Assembly (NCBI GenBank): GCA_902628235.1
Contig: CACOMD010000002.1
Location: forward strand, 1 to 64,000
Origin: an uncultured Prochlorococcus sp.
GTDB lineage: Bacteria; Cyanobacteriota; Cyanobacteriia; PCC-6307; Cyanobiaceae
Length of the DNA stretch: 64,000 nucleotides
Direction of reading: 5' to 3'
A program made the translations under genes and the position numbers. Below the pieces are notes generated by a model. The model saw nothing but the letters and a program-made list of their open reading frames with translations. It searched no databases and was not told the DNA's origin. Below, one piece after another: positions 39,418 through 49,958 of the stretch; position 1 is the stretch's first letter; each line of letters opens with the position of its first letter.

Positions 39418-39693
39418 TTAACCTTGTACTCTATCTTTAAATAATTTTCCTGCTGAAAATGTGGGTACTCTCTTAGCTGGGATAGCTATTTTTTCACCTG
39501 TTTTAGGGTTTAGGCCCTGTCTAGCAGAACGATCTCTTGGTTCAAAAGAACCAAATCCTAGTATGGAGACTTTTTTGCCTTCCACAACTGAATCAACGAT
39601 AGTTTCAATAGCTGCATCAACAACTAAAGAAACATCTGTTTTTGTGAGCTCAGTACGAGCAGCAACAAGATTTACTAAATCAGCTTTGTTCAT
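39418..39693 (-). CDS. hup: DNA-binding protein HU
   Basis: A 91-residue histone-like protein that bends and compacts DNA. The start MNKADLVNLVAARTELTK and the arm GFGSFEPRDRSARQGLNPKTGEKI match the family; the dimer forms the nucleoid scaffold. It starts at ATG 39693 and ends before a strong terminator, so it is monocistronic. Confidence 0.98.
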   Translation of the reverse strand: MNKADLVNLVAARTELTKTDVSLVVDAAIETIVDSVVEGKKVSILGFGSFEPRDRSARQGLNPKTGEKIAIPAKRVPTFSAGKLFKDRVQG

Positions 39694-40270
39694 TGAATTG
39701 TTTGTAAAGCGGAGACTTAAAAGATTAATTTGAAATCAATCTAAATATCTCGAACTTGCACATCATATTGAGCAAATTCAAATACGGCAACCGAAAATGC
39801 CGTCAGCGCATAGCTTTATACAGAGTTTACTGACATTTATTTCAATATTAAATAAGTTTTCTTATCTTATTTAAAAAAAAAATCATTCAAAAGATAAATT
39901 ACTAATTGGCCAAATCGATTGCTATTACTTGATTCTAACTTATTAAAAATATTAACATTAATAATAATAAAAATCTTTAAGGGTAAATTACAAAAAAAAT
40001 CATACACTAATATTATTTTTTATTAACTTTTTAATATATTTTGTTCTCATCACATCCAATGCGAGAATTGCCTAACTCAATGGTTTAATAGGCAAGTTAA
40101 ATTTGAAACCCTTATTTAAATAGCCACAAAAATAAAAAGCTAATATTATGTAATTATCTAAGGTAATTTATTTAAATCTTAAACCTAACAAAATTGATAA
40201 ATCTGAAAACTTTTAGATTTGATTGTGTTATGAATTTAATTTTAAAAAGTTCTTATTTTTTTCATAAAAA
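39694..40270. other. 577-bp noncoding region between hup and glgX
   Basis: Long for this compact genome. It contains three inverted repeats: ACGGCA/TGCCGT (39784-39803), TTAAATAAG/CTTATTTAA (39848-39874) and TTGCCTA/TAGGCAA (40068-40095). The first would lie in the hup leader. No convincing ORF or known RNA was seen. It holds the divergent hup and glgX promoters and may hide a small RNA. Confidence 0.5.
39784..39803 (-). promoter_or_regulatory. Hairpin in the hup leader region
   Basis: On the minus strand ACGGCA and TGCCGT pair around an 8-nt loop, about 90 nt upstream of the hup ATG. It stands out because it is GC-rich in AT-rich surroundings. It could be a 5' UTR element or an operator. 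Confidence 0.35.
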
Positions 40271-42313
40271 GTGGCAGTAATTAATATCGGCAAATCAGTC
40301 CCATTAGGTAGCACAATCACAGATGTTGGGGTTAATTTTTGCATAGTCGCAACAAAGGCAATATTAGTTGAAATTTTAATTTTTGAAGAGAAAAATTCAA
40401 CTAAACCTATTTATATTTATAAGTTAGATAAGAAATTTAAATCTGGGCCATATTGGCATGCAGAAATTGAAGGTCTTGGAGAAGGAACAATTTATGCATA
40501 TAGAATTCATCAGGAAGTAAATGGAATCAATAGAGATTATTCTAAAAAAGTTTTAATTGACCCTTGCTCGAGAGGGATAACTGGTTGGGAGAACTACAAG
40601 AGAGATAAATCTACCGATGAGAGAGATAATTTATATTGCTGCTTAAAGAGTGTTGTTTGTGATAGAGAAAAATTCAATTTTAAAGAATTTCCAAGGCCTG
40701 GACATTCATGGGAGGAATCTATAATTTATGAACTACATATTGGAGCTTTTACAAAAACAATTGCTTCAATTGAAAACAATAAAAATGAAAGTTGTTTTAA
40801 TAAATTTTTGCAAAAGATTCCTTACTTAAAGAATCTTGGAATAACTTCTATTGAATTACTTCCTATCTTTTGCTATGACCCGAAAGATGCGCCAAATGGC
40901 CTCAATAATTTTTGGGGATATAGTCCAATAAATTGGTTCACACCTCATTTTGAATATTTCAATGAGAATTCACCTAAGAAAATAAGACAAGAATTTAAAA
41001 GATTTGTTGAAGAATGTCACAAAAATAATATTGAAGTAATTTTAGATGTGGTTTATAACCATACATCTGAGGGGAATAGCAATGGCCCTGTTTTATCATG
41101 GAAGGGCATAGATGAAAACTTATATTATTTTATTGATAACAATAAATTTCAGGATGTCAGTGGATGCGGCAATACCATTGCTGCTAACAGAAGTTTGGTA
41201 AGAAGATTAATTATTGATTCACTTAAATGTTGGGTAAATGAATTTGGTATTGATGGATTCAGATTTGACTTAGGGATAGCTCTAACTAGAGGAGAAAATC
41301 TAATCCCACTTGATAACCCGCCACTTTTTGAAGATATTGAATCAGATCCAGACTTAACTGAAATTAAGTTAATAAGTGAACCATGGGATTGTGGAGGACT
41401 ATACAAAATTAAAGATTTTCCATCAAAAACAACTTTTACTTGGAATGGTCATTTCAGAGATGATGTAAGAAGATTTTGGAAAGGGGAAGAAAGTACTGCT
41501 TGGGATATGAGTGACAAAATACAAGGTAGTCCCTCTGTTTATAATTTAGAGAAAATGAATACGAAGACAATAAATTTTATTACTTCGCATGATGGTTTTA
41601 CTTTAAAGGATCTAGTGAGTTTTAATTCTAAACATAATTTTGCTAATAGAGAGAAAAATAAAGATGGAGAGAATAACAATAATTCATTTAATTATGGGGT
41701 TGAGGGACCAACATCTAGTGAAAAAATTAATGCCTTAAGACTTCAACAACAAAAAAACTTTCTTTTATCATTATTTATTTCTAAAGGTGTCCCCATGATA
41801 CTAATGGGAGATGAGATAGGCAGATCACAAGGAGGTAATAACAATACTTGGTGTCAAAATAATTTTTTAGGCTGGATGAATTGGGACGAAACTAATCAAG
41901 ATTTAGAATTGTTGAATTATGTCAAACAGCTTACTTTAATAAGAAAAAAATTAATATATTTAATTAACCCTTCTTTAAATGAAGAAATTTCAAATAATAA
42001 AAACATTATTGAATATCAGTGGCATGGGACAACTTTAGATAAACCAGACTGGGGGAGTTGGTCTCATACGATAGCTTTTAGTATAAACAATGATAAAAAT
42101 CCATTAATTTGGATTGGCTTAAATGCATACTCAAAAAATATTAATTTCTCTATCCCTACATCAAAGACAAATTGGATAAAAGTTTTAGATACCTCTATGA
42201 ATTTTTCGTTGAAACCTAAGACAATAAAAGATAAATTTATAAAGATTAATGCTTTAAGCTCTATTGTATTGATAAAAAATGAAGTATTTGAAAATGTATT
42301 TCAAAATAATTAA
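40271..42313 (+). CDS. glgX: Glycogen debranching enzyme, isoamylase type (GH13)
   Basis: Cuts alpha-1,6 branches of glycogen. The N-terminal CBM48-like domain (residues 1-100) precedes a GH13 barrel with DVVYNHT, GFRFDLGIAL (nucleophile Asp), ISEPWDCGGLY (acid Glu) and FITSHDGFTLKDLV. It has 680 residues from GTG 40271. The stop codon abuts the 3' end of a tRNA-Gly gene on the opposite strand. Confidence 0.94.
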   Translation: MAVINIGKSVPLGSTITDVGVNFCIVATKAILVEILIFEEKNSTKPIYIYKLDKKFKSGPYWHAEIEGLGEGTIYAYRIHQEVNGINRDYSKKVLIDPCSRGITGWENYKRDKSTDERDNLYCCLKSVVCDREKFNFKEFPRPGHSWEESIIYELHIGAFTKTIASIENNKNESCFNKFLQKIPYLKNLGITSIELLPIFCYDPKDAPNGLNNFWGYSPINWFTPHFEYFNENSPKKIRQEFKRFVEECHKNNIEVILDVVYNHTSEGNSNGPVLSWKGIDENLYYFIDNNKFQDVSGCGNTIAANRSLVRRLIIDSLKCWVNEFGIDGFRFDLGIALTRGENLIPLDNPPLFEDIESDPDLTEIKLISEPWDCGGLYKIKDFPSKTTFTWNGHFRDDVRRFWKGEESTAWDMSDKIQGSPSVYNLEKMNTKTINFITSHDGFTLKDLVSFNSKHNFANREKNKDGENNNNSFNYGVEGPTSSEKINALRLQQQKNFLLSLFISKGVPMILMGDEIGRSQGGNNNTWCQNNFLGWMNWDETNQDLELLNYVKQLTLIRKKLIYLINPSLNEEISNNKNIIEYQWHGTTLDKPDWGSWSHTIAFSINNDKNPLIWIGLNAYSKNINFSIPTSKTNWIKVLDTSMNFSLKPKTIKDKFIKINALSSIVLIKNEVFENVFQNN

Positions 42314-42384
<71 letters not shown>

Positions 42385-42446
42385 ATGATGTAAAAATTTA
42401 CCACTCTGCAATAATACATTATCAAACAATCAACAACTTAAAAAGA

Positions 42447-43820
42447 TTGGAAAATTCACACTCAAAAAATATAACTGGATCAAGAACTAGATTAATGCTT
42501 TCATATGGGCTTGGAGATGCAGGCACAGGACTTGCTAATGCTCAATTTGGTTTTTACCTCTTCCCTTTCTTTACATGTGCGGCGGGTTTACCCCCATGGA
42601 TAGCGAGTTCTATCTTGATGATAATTAAGCTCTGGGACGCTTTTAATGATCCTTTGATTGGAAGGATGAGTGATCATACTCAATCAAGATGGGGACCAAG
42701 ACTACCTTGGATGATTGGAGCATCATTACCTTTGGGAATTTTTTTAGCTGCAATGTGGTGGATACCTAATGATTACAGCATCAAAGAAAAAACTTTTTAC
42801 TACATATTTACATCAATTTTATATATGACTGCTTATACCTCAGTAAATCTTCCTTATGGTGCACTATCAACAGAAATTAGTGAAGATGAAAATATCAGAA
42901 CTAGACTTAACGCCGCAAGATTTACAGGTTCAATATTAGCTTCTTTATCTGGATTAACTATAGGAGCCATATGCCTAACTAAAGGAGATATAGGTTACCT
43001 CTCAATGGGAAGGATATCAGGTTCTATTGTAGTACTTATAACTTTACTTTCAACTTGGGGTCTAGCTCCATTTGCAAAGGTTGCGAGAAAACCCATAAAT
43101 AAAATACAGCCAATAAAAACTCAATTCAAGCGTATTTTAAAGAATAAAATTTTTATAAAGGTGATCTATCTTTATTTACTTCTTTGGTGTGGATTGCAGT
43201 TAATGCAAACAGTTTCATTAATATATTTACAACAAGTCATGAATGTACCGAGAGGAATATCCTTTTGGATTATTATTCCTTTTCAAATTAGTGCTCTTTT
43301 AGGATTACAAGTTTGGAGCTTTTATTCAAATAGATATGGAAGAGTTAAAGCATTAAAAATAGGTGGATTTATATGGATTATTGGTTGCTTGATAGCAATG
43401 ATACTACCACCATTGTCAAATAATTTTGAAGTGAATAATTTCAATATAGATTCAATAAAAATGTTAATTTTATTTCTTACAATTTTATTTGTTGGATTTG
43501 GAGCATCAACAGCATATTTAATACCTTGGTCTTTATTGCCAGATGCTATTGATAATGATCCAGAGAAAGCAGCGGGAATTTATACCGCTTGGATGGTTTT
43601 ATGTCAAAAACTAGGTATAGCTCTAAGCGTAGGATTATTTGGTTATTTACTTACTCTAACTGGTTTTAAGCAAGCGGCTTGTCAGGGAATTATAGATATC
43701 AATCAACCAGATTCTGCACTTATAACCGTGAGAATTTGCATGGGTTTAATACCTTCTATTCTTGTCTATTGGGGCCTATTTATTATGAGAAAATGGGATC
43801 AAAAATTAATTACAAACTAA
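42447..43820 (+). CDS. GPH-family sugar:cation symporter (MelB-like, MFS)
   Basis: A 12-helix transporter of 457 residues. Typical signals are YGLGDAGTGLANAQFGFYL near the start, KLWDAFNDPLIGRMSDHTQSRWGPRLPW and ILVYWGLFIMR at the end. Family members take up melibiose, glucuronides or other glycosides with Na+ or H+. The substrate here is unknown. The start is TTG 42447, 62 bp from the divergent tRNA-Gly. A 9-bp gap leads to the MlaE-like gene. Confidence 0.87.
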   Translation: MENSHSKNITGSRTRLMLSYGLGDAGTGLANAQFGFYLFPFFTCAAGLPPWIASSILMIIKLWDAFNDPLIGRMSDHTQSRWGPRLPWMIGASLPLGIFLAAMWWIPNDYSIKEKTFYYIFTSILYMTAYTSVNLPYGALSTEISEDENIRTRLNAARFTGSILASLSGLTIGAICLTKGDIGYLSMGRISGSIVVLITLLSTWGLAPFAKVARKPINKIQPIKTQFKRILKNKIFIKVIYLYLLLWCGLQLMQTVSLIYLQQVMNVPRGISFWIIIPFQISALLGLQVWSFYSNRYGRVKALKIGGFIWIIGCLIAMILPPLSNNFEVNNFNIDSIKMLILFLTILFVGFGASTAYLIPWSLLPDAIDNDPEKAAGIYTAWMVLCQKLGIALSVGLFGYLLTLTGFKQAACQGIIDINQPDSALITVRICMGLIPSILVYWGLFIMRKWDQKLITN

Positions 43821-43829
43821 TCTAGATAT

Positions 43830-44585
43830 ATGCATTATCCAAAGTTTTTAAAAAGACTACTGAGAAGCCTTGTTATTGGTGGTCAATCAATTTACTATAT
43901 CTTCAATGGAAAGATTTCAAAGAGTGATCTTTTTGAACAATTAATGGAAGCAGGTCCAGGAAGCCTGATTATAGTTTTAATAACTGGCATAGCTGCAGGA
44001 ACAGTTTTCAATATTCAAGTTGCTTCTCAGTTATCAGAAATGGGTATCTCTGGAGAGATAGGTGGATTATTAGCGGTAGGGATGGCTAGGGAGATGGCTC
44101 CACTATTGACAGCAACTCTTATGACAGGGAAGGTTGCTACTGCTTATGCAGCTCAACTGGGATCGATGAAGGTAACTGAACAAATTGATGCAATTACTAT
44201 GCTAAAAACAGAGCCCGTACAGTATTTAGTTGTACCAAGATTATTAGCTATGGTAATTATGTCTCCAATTCAATGTCTTTTATTTTTATCAGTAGCTTTA
44301 TGGAGTGGTCAAATATGGAGTACTATTTTCTATAAAGTTCCTCCAATTATTTTTTGGGCATCAGTAAGATCAGGCAGTGTAAGCCTTACAAATACTGATT
44401 TAACCTCTATGATTATTAAATCAGTCGTTTTTGGTTTACAAATAGCTATCATTTCTTGTGGATGGGGACTTACGACAAAAGGAGGTCCTAAAGAAGTTGG
44501 CACAAGCACCACTGGAGCAGTAGTAATGACACTTGTTACTGTATCTTTAATGGATGTAATCTTAACTCAAATATTATTTGGATAA
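43830..44585 (+). CDS. MlaE-family ABC transporter permease (Ycf63)
   Basis: A membrane permease of an MCE/Mla-type lipid or phospholipid transporter, conserved in cyanobacteria and algal plastids (Ycf63). The motifs GSLIIVLITGIAAGTVFNIQVA, GMAREMAPLLTATLMTGKV and GSMKVTEQIDAI are diagnostic. It is 251 residues with about five helices. The ATPase and MCE partner are not in this window. A DUF3119 gene follows at 3 bp. Confidence 0.93.
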   Translation: MHYPKFLKRLLRSLVIGGQSIYYIFNGKISKSDLFEQLMEAGPGSLIIVLITGIAAGTVFNIQVASQLSEMGISGEIGGLLAVGMAREMAPLLTATLMTGKVATAYAAQLGSMKVTEQIDAITMLKTEPVQYLVVPRLLAMVIMSPIQCLLFLSVALWSGQIWSTIFYKVPPIIFWASVRSGSVSLTNTDLTSMIIKSVVFGLQIAIISCGWGLTTKGGPKEVGTSTTGAVVMTLVTVSLMDVILTQILFG

Positions 44586-44588
44586 ATT

Positions 44589-44990
44589 ATGATTAAAAAT
44601 TCTAATATTGAAGAATCAGTTACAATAGCACCATCATTTCAATTGCCTATAATTCTCATTGCATTAAGTTTTTCTCTTCTATTTTTGAAAATTGGTTCAT
44701 TTCCCACAATTATTTCTGCTTCATTCAGTTTTTTTCTTTTACTTCAATCATTTACTCTAAGAATTAAAATTTCCAAAGATGATTTTATTGTATTGCAATT
44801 AGGTAAAGAAATCAGAAGATTTCCTTTTAAGAATTGGTTGACCTGGAAATTATTTTTACCAAGTCTTCCAGGGATTTTTTATTTCAGAGAAAAATCTAGC
44901 CCACATTTACTTCCTATTTTATTTAACCCTGAACAATTAAGAAATCAGCTAAAAGACAAAGTAGGAGAGCTAGAAATTAATCAAAAATGA
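44589..44990 (+). CDS. DUF3119 family protein
   Basis: A 133-residue cyanobacterial protein with two adjacent N-terminal hydrophobic helices (residues 17-55) and a PH-like soluble part (KISKDDFIVLQLGKEIRRFPFKNWLTW, LLPILFNPEQLRNQL). It commonly lies beside the Ycf63 permease gene, as here, so a link to lipid traffic is plausible but unproven. Confidence 0.85.
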   Translation: MIKNSNIEESVTIAPSFQLPIILIALSFSLLFLKIGSFPTIISASFSFFLLLQSFTLRIKISKDDFIVLQLGKEIRRFPFKNWLTWKLFLPSLPGIFYFREKSSPHLLPILFNPEQLRNQLKDKVGELEINQK

Positions 44991-45028
44991 TTTTAAAATG
45001 ACCTAAATTTATTTGAATTAAAAGTCCA

Positions 45029-46024
45029 ATGAATACCAAAGAAAACGCGCCTAAGGATAGACAAGAAGCAGATAAAAGAATGGAGGCTAAGAATCCTGGG
45101 AAAAATAACAACACAACACTTAATAAAAATTATCAATCCAAAAGTAAAAACGATAAATCAACTAATGAAGATTTATATGAAAAAATTTTTAATGAACTAA
45201 TAGAGAAAAAATTGCTCTTAAACAAAGAAATTAAGGATTTAGAAAATAAGAAAATTTTATTAATGAAAGATATTGAATCTAACTTTTCTGGCCAATCACA
45301 AAATATTGCAAACCAGGTAAAAGGTTTCCAAGATTATTTGACTGGCGCATTACAAAATCTTTCTCAATCAGTAGAAAAATTAGATTTAGTTCCTCAACCA
45401 TTGATAATCAAACCTTCACCTCTAGATAAAGTTAAAAATACCGTAAATAATAATAAAGAGATTAATATCCCAGCCCTTGCAGATACTTTTAAACCCGATG
45501 AAGCAATAATTAGAAAATGTTTCTCAGATTTTTCTAATCAACCTGATTTTTATGCAGAACCATGGAAGCTTAGAAGAAGTCTTGAGGGAATTGATATAGA
45601 AATGCTTGAAGATTGGTTTTTTAATATGGGCGGTAGAGGCGCTTTAGAGAGTAGAGGTTCTAGACAAAAAAATGTACTTATTTCAGCTGGGCTGATTTCT
45701 ATCTTAGGTGAGTTATATGGGGATCAGTTTCAAACATTAATTTTAGCTTCTGAGCCTGAAAGGTTAGGGGAATGGAGAAGAATACTTCAAGATTCCTTAG
45801 GTCTTAATAGAGAAGATTTTGGCCCAAACAGTGGTATAGTACTTTTTGAAAGAGCTGAAGGCGTCATAGAGAGAGCTGACAGACTCGAAGATAATGATGA
45901 AGTTCCACTTATAATAATTGATGCTTCAGAGAAGAGTATCGATGCTCCCATTTTACAATTCCCATTATGGCTTGCTTTCGTTGGCAGTTCAGAAGAAATT
46001 TATGATGATTTAGATTTAGTATAA
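45029..46024 (+). CDS. DUF3086 family protein
   Basis: A 331-residue soluble protein. The N-terminal 50 residues are polar and low complexity, residues 50-80 are a coiled coil ([20 protein letters not shown]), and the C-terminal DUF3086 domain ([37 protein letters not shown]) is conserved in cyanobacteria. Function unknown. The stop overlaps the plsY start by 1 bp. Confidence 0.87.
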   Translation: MNTKENAPKDRQEADKRMEAKNPGKNNNTTLNKNYQSKSKNDKSTNEDLYEKIFNELIEKKLLLNKEIKDLENKKILLMKDIESNFSGQSQNIANQVKGFQDYLTGALQNLSQSVEKLDLVPQPLIIKPSPLDKVKNTVNNNKEINIPALADTFKPDEAIIRKCFSDFSNQPDFYAEPWKLRRSLEGIDIEMLEDWFFNMGGRGALESRGSRQKNVLISAGLISILGELYGDQFQTLILASEPERLGEWRRILQDSLGLNREDFGPNSGIVLFERAEGVIERADRLEDNDEVPLIIIDASEKSIDAPILQFPLWLAFVGSSEEIYDDLDLV

Positions 46025-46626
46025 TGATATTAGTATTTTTTATTTTATTAGTTAGTTACTTATTAGGATCTTTTCCTAGTGGATTTCTCATAGCCAAAAG
46101 TTTAAAGGGTATAGATTTAAGATATGTGGGATCAGGTTCAACTGGTGCTACAAATGTTCTCAGAAATATTGGAAGATGGCCAGCTCTTATTGTTTTTATA
46201 ATAGATGTCTTAAAAGGTTTTATTGCGGTAAAGATTGCTTCCTTCATGCTATCTGATAATATTTTTCAAGTTCTTGCAGGGCTATTTGCAATAGCAGGAC
46301 ACATCTGGTCAATATGGTTAAAAGGGAAAGGAGGGAAAGCGGTTGCAACTGGATTAGGAATGTTTATTGCCCTCTCTTGGAAAGTTGGTCTAGCATCTTT
46401 TGGAACATTTTTAACAGTGATTAGTTTAACCAAAATAGTATCTCTATCAAGTATCATTGCAGCTATTCTTCTTCCTATATATATGTTGATATATATAGGA
46501 ACTATTAACCATTCTTTTACTTTCTTTAGTTTTATAGTTGCGATTATTGTAATCTGGAAACATAGATCCAATTTAAATAGAATCTTTAGAGGAGAGGAAC
46601 CTAAAATTAGTAAAAAAAATAATTAA
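46024..46626 (+). CDS. plsY: Acyl-phosphate glycerol-3-phosphate acyltransferase
   Basis: Acylates glycerol-3-phosphate with acyl-phosphate, the first step of phospholipid synthesis. The membrane protein shows [26 protein letters not shown] and [15 protein letters not shown] motifs of PlsY. It has 200 residues with five or more helices. It overlaps the convergent pyrF by 4 bp. Confidence 0.95.
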   Translation: MILVFFILLVSYLLGSFPSGFLIAKSLKGIDLRYVGSGSTGATNVLRNIGRWPALIVFIIDVLKGFIAVKIASFMLSDNIFQVLAGLFAIAGHIWSIWLKGKGGKAVATGLGMFIALSWKVGLASFGTFLTVISLTKIVSLSSIIAAILLPIYMLIYIGTINHSFTFFSFIVAIIVIWKHRSNLNRIFRGEEPKISKKNN

Positions 46627-47339
46627 GCTATACTTTCACAAATATTAAAAAATACTTTAGTTGGATTTTCTGATTGTGTTATGGACCTTCCAATCACTAA
46701 TTTAGAAGCTCCACCCAATATTGCTTCTTTAGGTGTCATCACTCTTTTTTGATCGTGTCTAATTGTTTCTTCTAATCTTATTCCAGGAGTTATTAATTGA
46801 AAATTATTGTCATAAGTTAATCTCAATGTTTTCAGTTCCCTTGGAGAACAAACACAACCATCTAATCCAGATTTAAAAGATATCTCTGCAAGCTTTACTA
46901 CATTCTTTTCAATAGAAGTTTGTATGTTAAAGTCAATTTTTAAATCTTCCGAAGAAAAACTTGTTAAAACTGTAACTCCTAAAAGAGTTGGAGGCTTTAA
47001 ATTATGTTCACTAGATCCTTCTAAAGATGCTTTTTTTGAGATTTTTAATGATCTCGAACCTGCAGAAGCATGCAATGAAACCATATCAACTCCTAACTTT
47101 GAAATCTGGTAACAGGTTGCATACATTGTATTTGGGATATCATAAAGCTTTAAATCTAAGAAAATCTTTTTTTCCATTTTTTTCAAAATTTTTATTACTT
47201 CAGGACCTTCTTTGCAAAATAATTCCAACCCAACCTTAACCCATCTTATTTGAGGACATTTTTTTAAAAAATTTATAATTTCATTTATATTTAAACCATC
47301 TAAAGCAAGTATTATTTTTTCAGAACTTTGGATATTCAT
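46623..47339 (-). CDS. pyrF: Orotidine-5'-phosphate decarboxylase
   Basis: The last step of UMP synthesis. The catalytic [11 protein letters not shown] with Asp-Lys-Asp is intact, along with the start ILALDGLN and the phosphate loop [13 protein letters not shown]. It has 238 residues and starts at ATG 47339, 6 bp downstream of tyrS, so it belongs to the DUF1825-tyrS-pyrF unit. Confidence 0.96.
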   Translation of the reverse strand: MNIQSSEKIILALDGLNINEIINFLKKCPQIRWVKVGLELFCKEGPEVIKILKKMEKKIFLDLKLYDIPNTMYATCYQISKLGVDMVSLHASAGSRSLKISKKASLEGSSEHNLKPPTLLGVTVLTSFSSEDLKIDFNIQTSIEKNVVKLAEISFKSGLDGCVCSPRELKTLRLTYDNNFQLITPGIRLEETIRHDQKRVMTPKEAILGGASKLVIGRSITQSENPTKVFFNICESIA

Positions 47340-47345
47340 GTTCTC

Positions 47346-48584
47346 TTAATTTTTGAATCTTTTTGTAGTTTTCTTACCAATTTGAATAATTTTGCCATTT
47401 AGTTCTTCGACTGAATTAAAAACTAAATCTGGATTTGTAATCTTTAAGTTTTCAATCCTAACACCTCCACCTTTTATTGCTCTTTTAGCCTCACTACTAG
47501 AATTAAAAAATTCTAAATAACTTAATAAATAAAAAAATTTGATTGGGAAATTAATATTATCTAAATCTACTATTGGTATATTTCCAACTTTTTCATTATC
47601 TCCTAAATAAATTTTTTCACAATTTGACTGTGCATCAAGCGCATTTTTTCGGCCATGAAAATTTGCAGTTACTTCAAGAGCCATAAATCTTTGAAGTTCT
47701 CTTGGAGACTTACTTTTTAAAATCGACAAATCAAAATTAGTGAGTAATTCAATATAAGATGGAATAATTTCATCCTTTACCTTTTCTAGTTTTGAATACA
47801 TTGATAAAGGGTCTTCCTTTAATGAAACCGTATTCATTTCGGATTTACTCATTTTTTTTACTCCATCTAAACCAGTTAAAATTGGAAGTAAAATACCAAA
47901 TTGCGGTTCTTTTTTAAAATATCTTTGTAAATCTCTCCCTATCGCTATATTAAATTTCTGGTCGGTTCCTCCAAGTTCTATATCTGCGTTAATAGCCACT
48001 GAATCATAGCCTTGTAATAAAGGATATAAAAATTCATGCAACGCAATTGGTATTTGAGAATTATATCTTTTATTAAATTCTTCTTTAGCCAACATTTGGC
48101 TTACTGTAGAACTACTCATTAACTCAATAATTGTGTTTAAGTTTAAATTTTCCAACCATTCGCTATTCTTTCTTATTTCAATTCTTCCTTTGGTTTCAAA
48201 ATCTAGAATAGATTGATTTGCAGGCTTACCCATACCTAATTGTTGTAAATAAGTTTTTGAGTTTTCTTCTACTTCTTCTTTTGAAAGTTGGACTCTCGTT
48301 TTATTCTTACCGGTAGGATCACCAATTTGAGCGGTAAAATCTCCAATAATTAAAACAGCTACATGTCCATGATCCTGAAAAGATCTAAGTTTTTTAAAGA
48401 GGATACTATGACCAATATGTATGTCAGTACCAGTTGGATCAATTCCAAGTTTTACTCTTAACTTTCTATATCCTTTATTAGTTTCATCTAACTTATTAGC
48501 TAAATTTTGTTCTGGATTTTGCAATGGGAATAATTCTGAGATTCCTCTAGTAAGCCACTCTGGTAAATCTAATGTTTTAACCAT
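47346..48584 (-). CDS. tyrS: Tyrosyl-tRNA synthetase
   Basis: Charges tRNA-Tyr. The class I signatures are DIHIGHSI and KKMSKSEMN, with a C-terminal S4-type RNA-binding domain ([12 protein letters not shown]). It is 412 residues, with the TyrRS core [15 protein letters not shown]. It is 14 bp downstream of the DUF1825 gene, and cotranscription is likely. Confidence 0.96.
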   Translation of the reverse strand: MVKTLDLPEWLTRGISELFPLQNPEQNLANKLDETNKGYRKLRVKLGIDPTGTDIHIGHSILFKKLRSFQDHGHVAVLIIGDFTAQIGDPTGKNKTRVQLSKEEVEENSKTYLQQLGMGKPANQSILDFETKGRIEIRKNSEWLENLNLNTIIELMSSSTVSQMLAKEEFNKRYNSQIPIALHEFLYPLLQGYDSVAINADIELGGTDQKFNIAIGRDLQRYFKKEPQFGILLPILTGLDGVKKMSKSEMNTVSLKEDPLSMYSKLEKVKDEIIPSYIELLTNFDLSILKSKSPRELQRFMALEVTANFHGRKNALDAQSNCEKIYLGDNEKVGNIPIVDLDNINFPIKFFYLLSYLEFFNSSSEAKRAIKGGGVRIENLKITNPDLVFNSVEELNGKIIQIGKKTTKRFKN

Positions 48585-48598
48585 AAAATTTTTAATTA

Positions 48599-48919
48599 TT
48601 AATTTTTCTCAAGATCATCTTTCATTCGCATTAAAGTTTTATTCATTTGCTCAAACATTTGTTCAGGAGTTATACCAAACTGATTTAATTGTGTTTTTAG
48701 TTGTTCTACTGTCATTTTCGCCTGAAAATCTTCAGACAGTTCAAATCGTTTCATAAATACTTTATAACGATCCATAAGAGATTCCATTTTTTTTATGAAC
48801 ATCTTTTTTCCTTCTCTATCAAATTTTCCATATTCAGAACCTAGCTTCATTAAATCCTGATAATCAGTAAAAAGCTTCTTCGCCTCTTCTTGCACAATAT
48901 CTGATTCAAAAAATCCCAT
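48599..48919 (-). CDS. DUF1825 family protein
   Basis: A 106-residue, wholly helical cyanobacterial protein ([26 protein letters not shown]-like [11 protein letters not shown]) of unknown function, conserved across the phylum. A strong ribosome-binding site (GAGGAGG, 9 nt before the ATG) marks the start at 48919. A candidate sRNA or attenuator lies 66 bp upstream. Confidence 0.88.
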   Translation of the reverse strand: MGFFESDIVQEEAKKLFTDYQDLMKLGSEYGKFDREGKKMFIKKMESLMDRYKVFMKRFELSEDFQAKMTVEQLKTQLNQFGITPEQMFEQMNKTLMRMKDDLEKN

Positions 48920-49321
48920 CTTTATATCCTCCTCTCTAATCCTTGTGACTTATTTTTATAACTGACTTGATGAATTTGCATGTCTTAAAAAAGTTGTTGC
49001 ACCGGTGCAACTTTTAATGTTTTTCACTTCCTGATACCAAAGGATTTGAAGTGAGGTTGCACTCTTGTTGTACTAAACTAATATATTTTGCCCACAATTG
49101 AAAGGTAGAAAATACTACCTAAAATTTTTAAACAAATTAAAATTTAAAGTTAATTAATATTTTCTAATGACTTATTTATTTCAAGTGATAAAAAAATTTC
49201 TAAAAGTATTATGATATAAACATTAATAATATTAAATTTAGTTTTTAAAATACTATTTTAGTTATTAAATCATTCATAAATTTTACATTAGATTTCTAAA
49301 TTTTCTTAAAAATTCATTACC
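48920..49321. other. 402-bp divergent intergenic region with structured RNA signal
   Basis: Separates DUF1825 (minus) from the GIY-YIG-like gene (plus). The left half holds two hairpins and a U-run on the minus strand (48985-49073). The right half is very AT-rich with no ORF that I can support. Confidence 0.55.
48985..49073 (-). ncRNA. Candidate small RNA or 5' attenuator with intrinsic terminator
   Basis: On the minus strand, hairpin 1 pairs TCACTTC (from 49054) with GAAGTGA (to 49024), aided by CCT/AGG inside. Then the perfect 16-bp palindrome GTTGCACCGGTGCAAC (48996-49011), or the wider AAAAGTTG/CAACTTTT pairing, is followed by U6 (A-run 48987-48992). This is a standard terminator layout. 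A TATATT -10-like box sits at 49080-49085. It could be a free sRNA of about 85 nt or a leader attenuator for DUF1825-tyrS-pyrF. Confidence 0.55.
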
Positions 49322-49933
49322 TTGCCAATTCCACCTAAAAAAAATAATTATAACAAAAGTCTTCAATTTGAAATATTTGAATCTAATAATTTCTTTGCTA
49401 TTTCACCTCTCCAAAACAAAGAATTAAATCAATCTCGTGCATCCTTAATTCAATGGAGAAAAAATATTTACAAATATCAAAACAAAGTTATTGAAAATAT
49501 TCAAAATCCAATTTCACAAAAGTCATTATTCACAATTGACGATAATTTAGATTTAATAAAAATTAATCCTTTTTCACTTACAAGTTTTTCAATTAATTTC
49601 TGGCGTTCAAATAAATCTGTAGATAAGGGACCTGCTATGTATTTTGTTATTGAAACAATAAAAACTTCAAAAATTATTCTTTACATAGGAGAAACAAACT
49701 CTGCAGATAAAAGATGGAAAGGAGATCATGACTGCAAAAATTATATATCTAACTATAAAGAAACAATGTCAAATAATAAATTAGAAAGCAATTTAGATAT
49801 ACGTTTTTTTCTAGATGTGCCCAAAGATGTCAAATTAAGACGTAAATTAGAAAAGCGTCTAATCTATTTATGGTTACCTCCATTCAATAAAGAGACTAGA
49901 GATAGATGGACTACAACTTTCACCAATAATTAA
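49322..49933 (+). CDS. GIY-YIG nuclease-like protein
   Basis: A 203-residue protein. The C-terminal half has ILYIGETNSADKRWKGDH, resembling the GIY-YIG core with its second Tyr-Ile-Gly, an Arg in the following helix and a later Glu (RRKLEKRLIYLWLPPFNKE). The N-terminal 100 residues are unrecognised (QSRASLIQWRKNIYKYQ). The start is TTG 49322 and uncertain. The degenerate first motif leaves nuclease activity unproven. It is 25 bp before pepA. Confidence 0.7.
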   Translation: MPIPPKKNNYNKSLQFEIFESNNFFAISPLQNKELNQSRASLIQWRKNIYKYQNKVIENIQNPISQKSLFTIDDNLDLIKINPFSLTSFSINFWRSNKSVDKGPAMYFVIETIKTSKIILYIGETNSADKRWKGDHDCKNYISNYKETMSNNKLESNLDIRFFLDVPKDVKLRRKLEKRLIYLWLPPFNKETRDRWTTTFTNN

Positions 49934-49958
49934 CAAATTTATTAAATTCTTATAAAAA

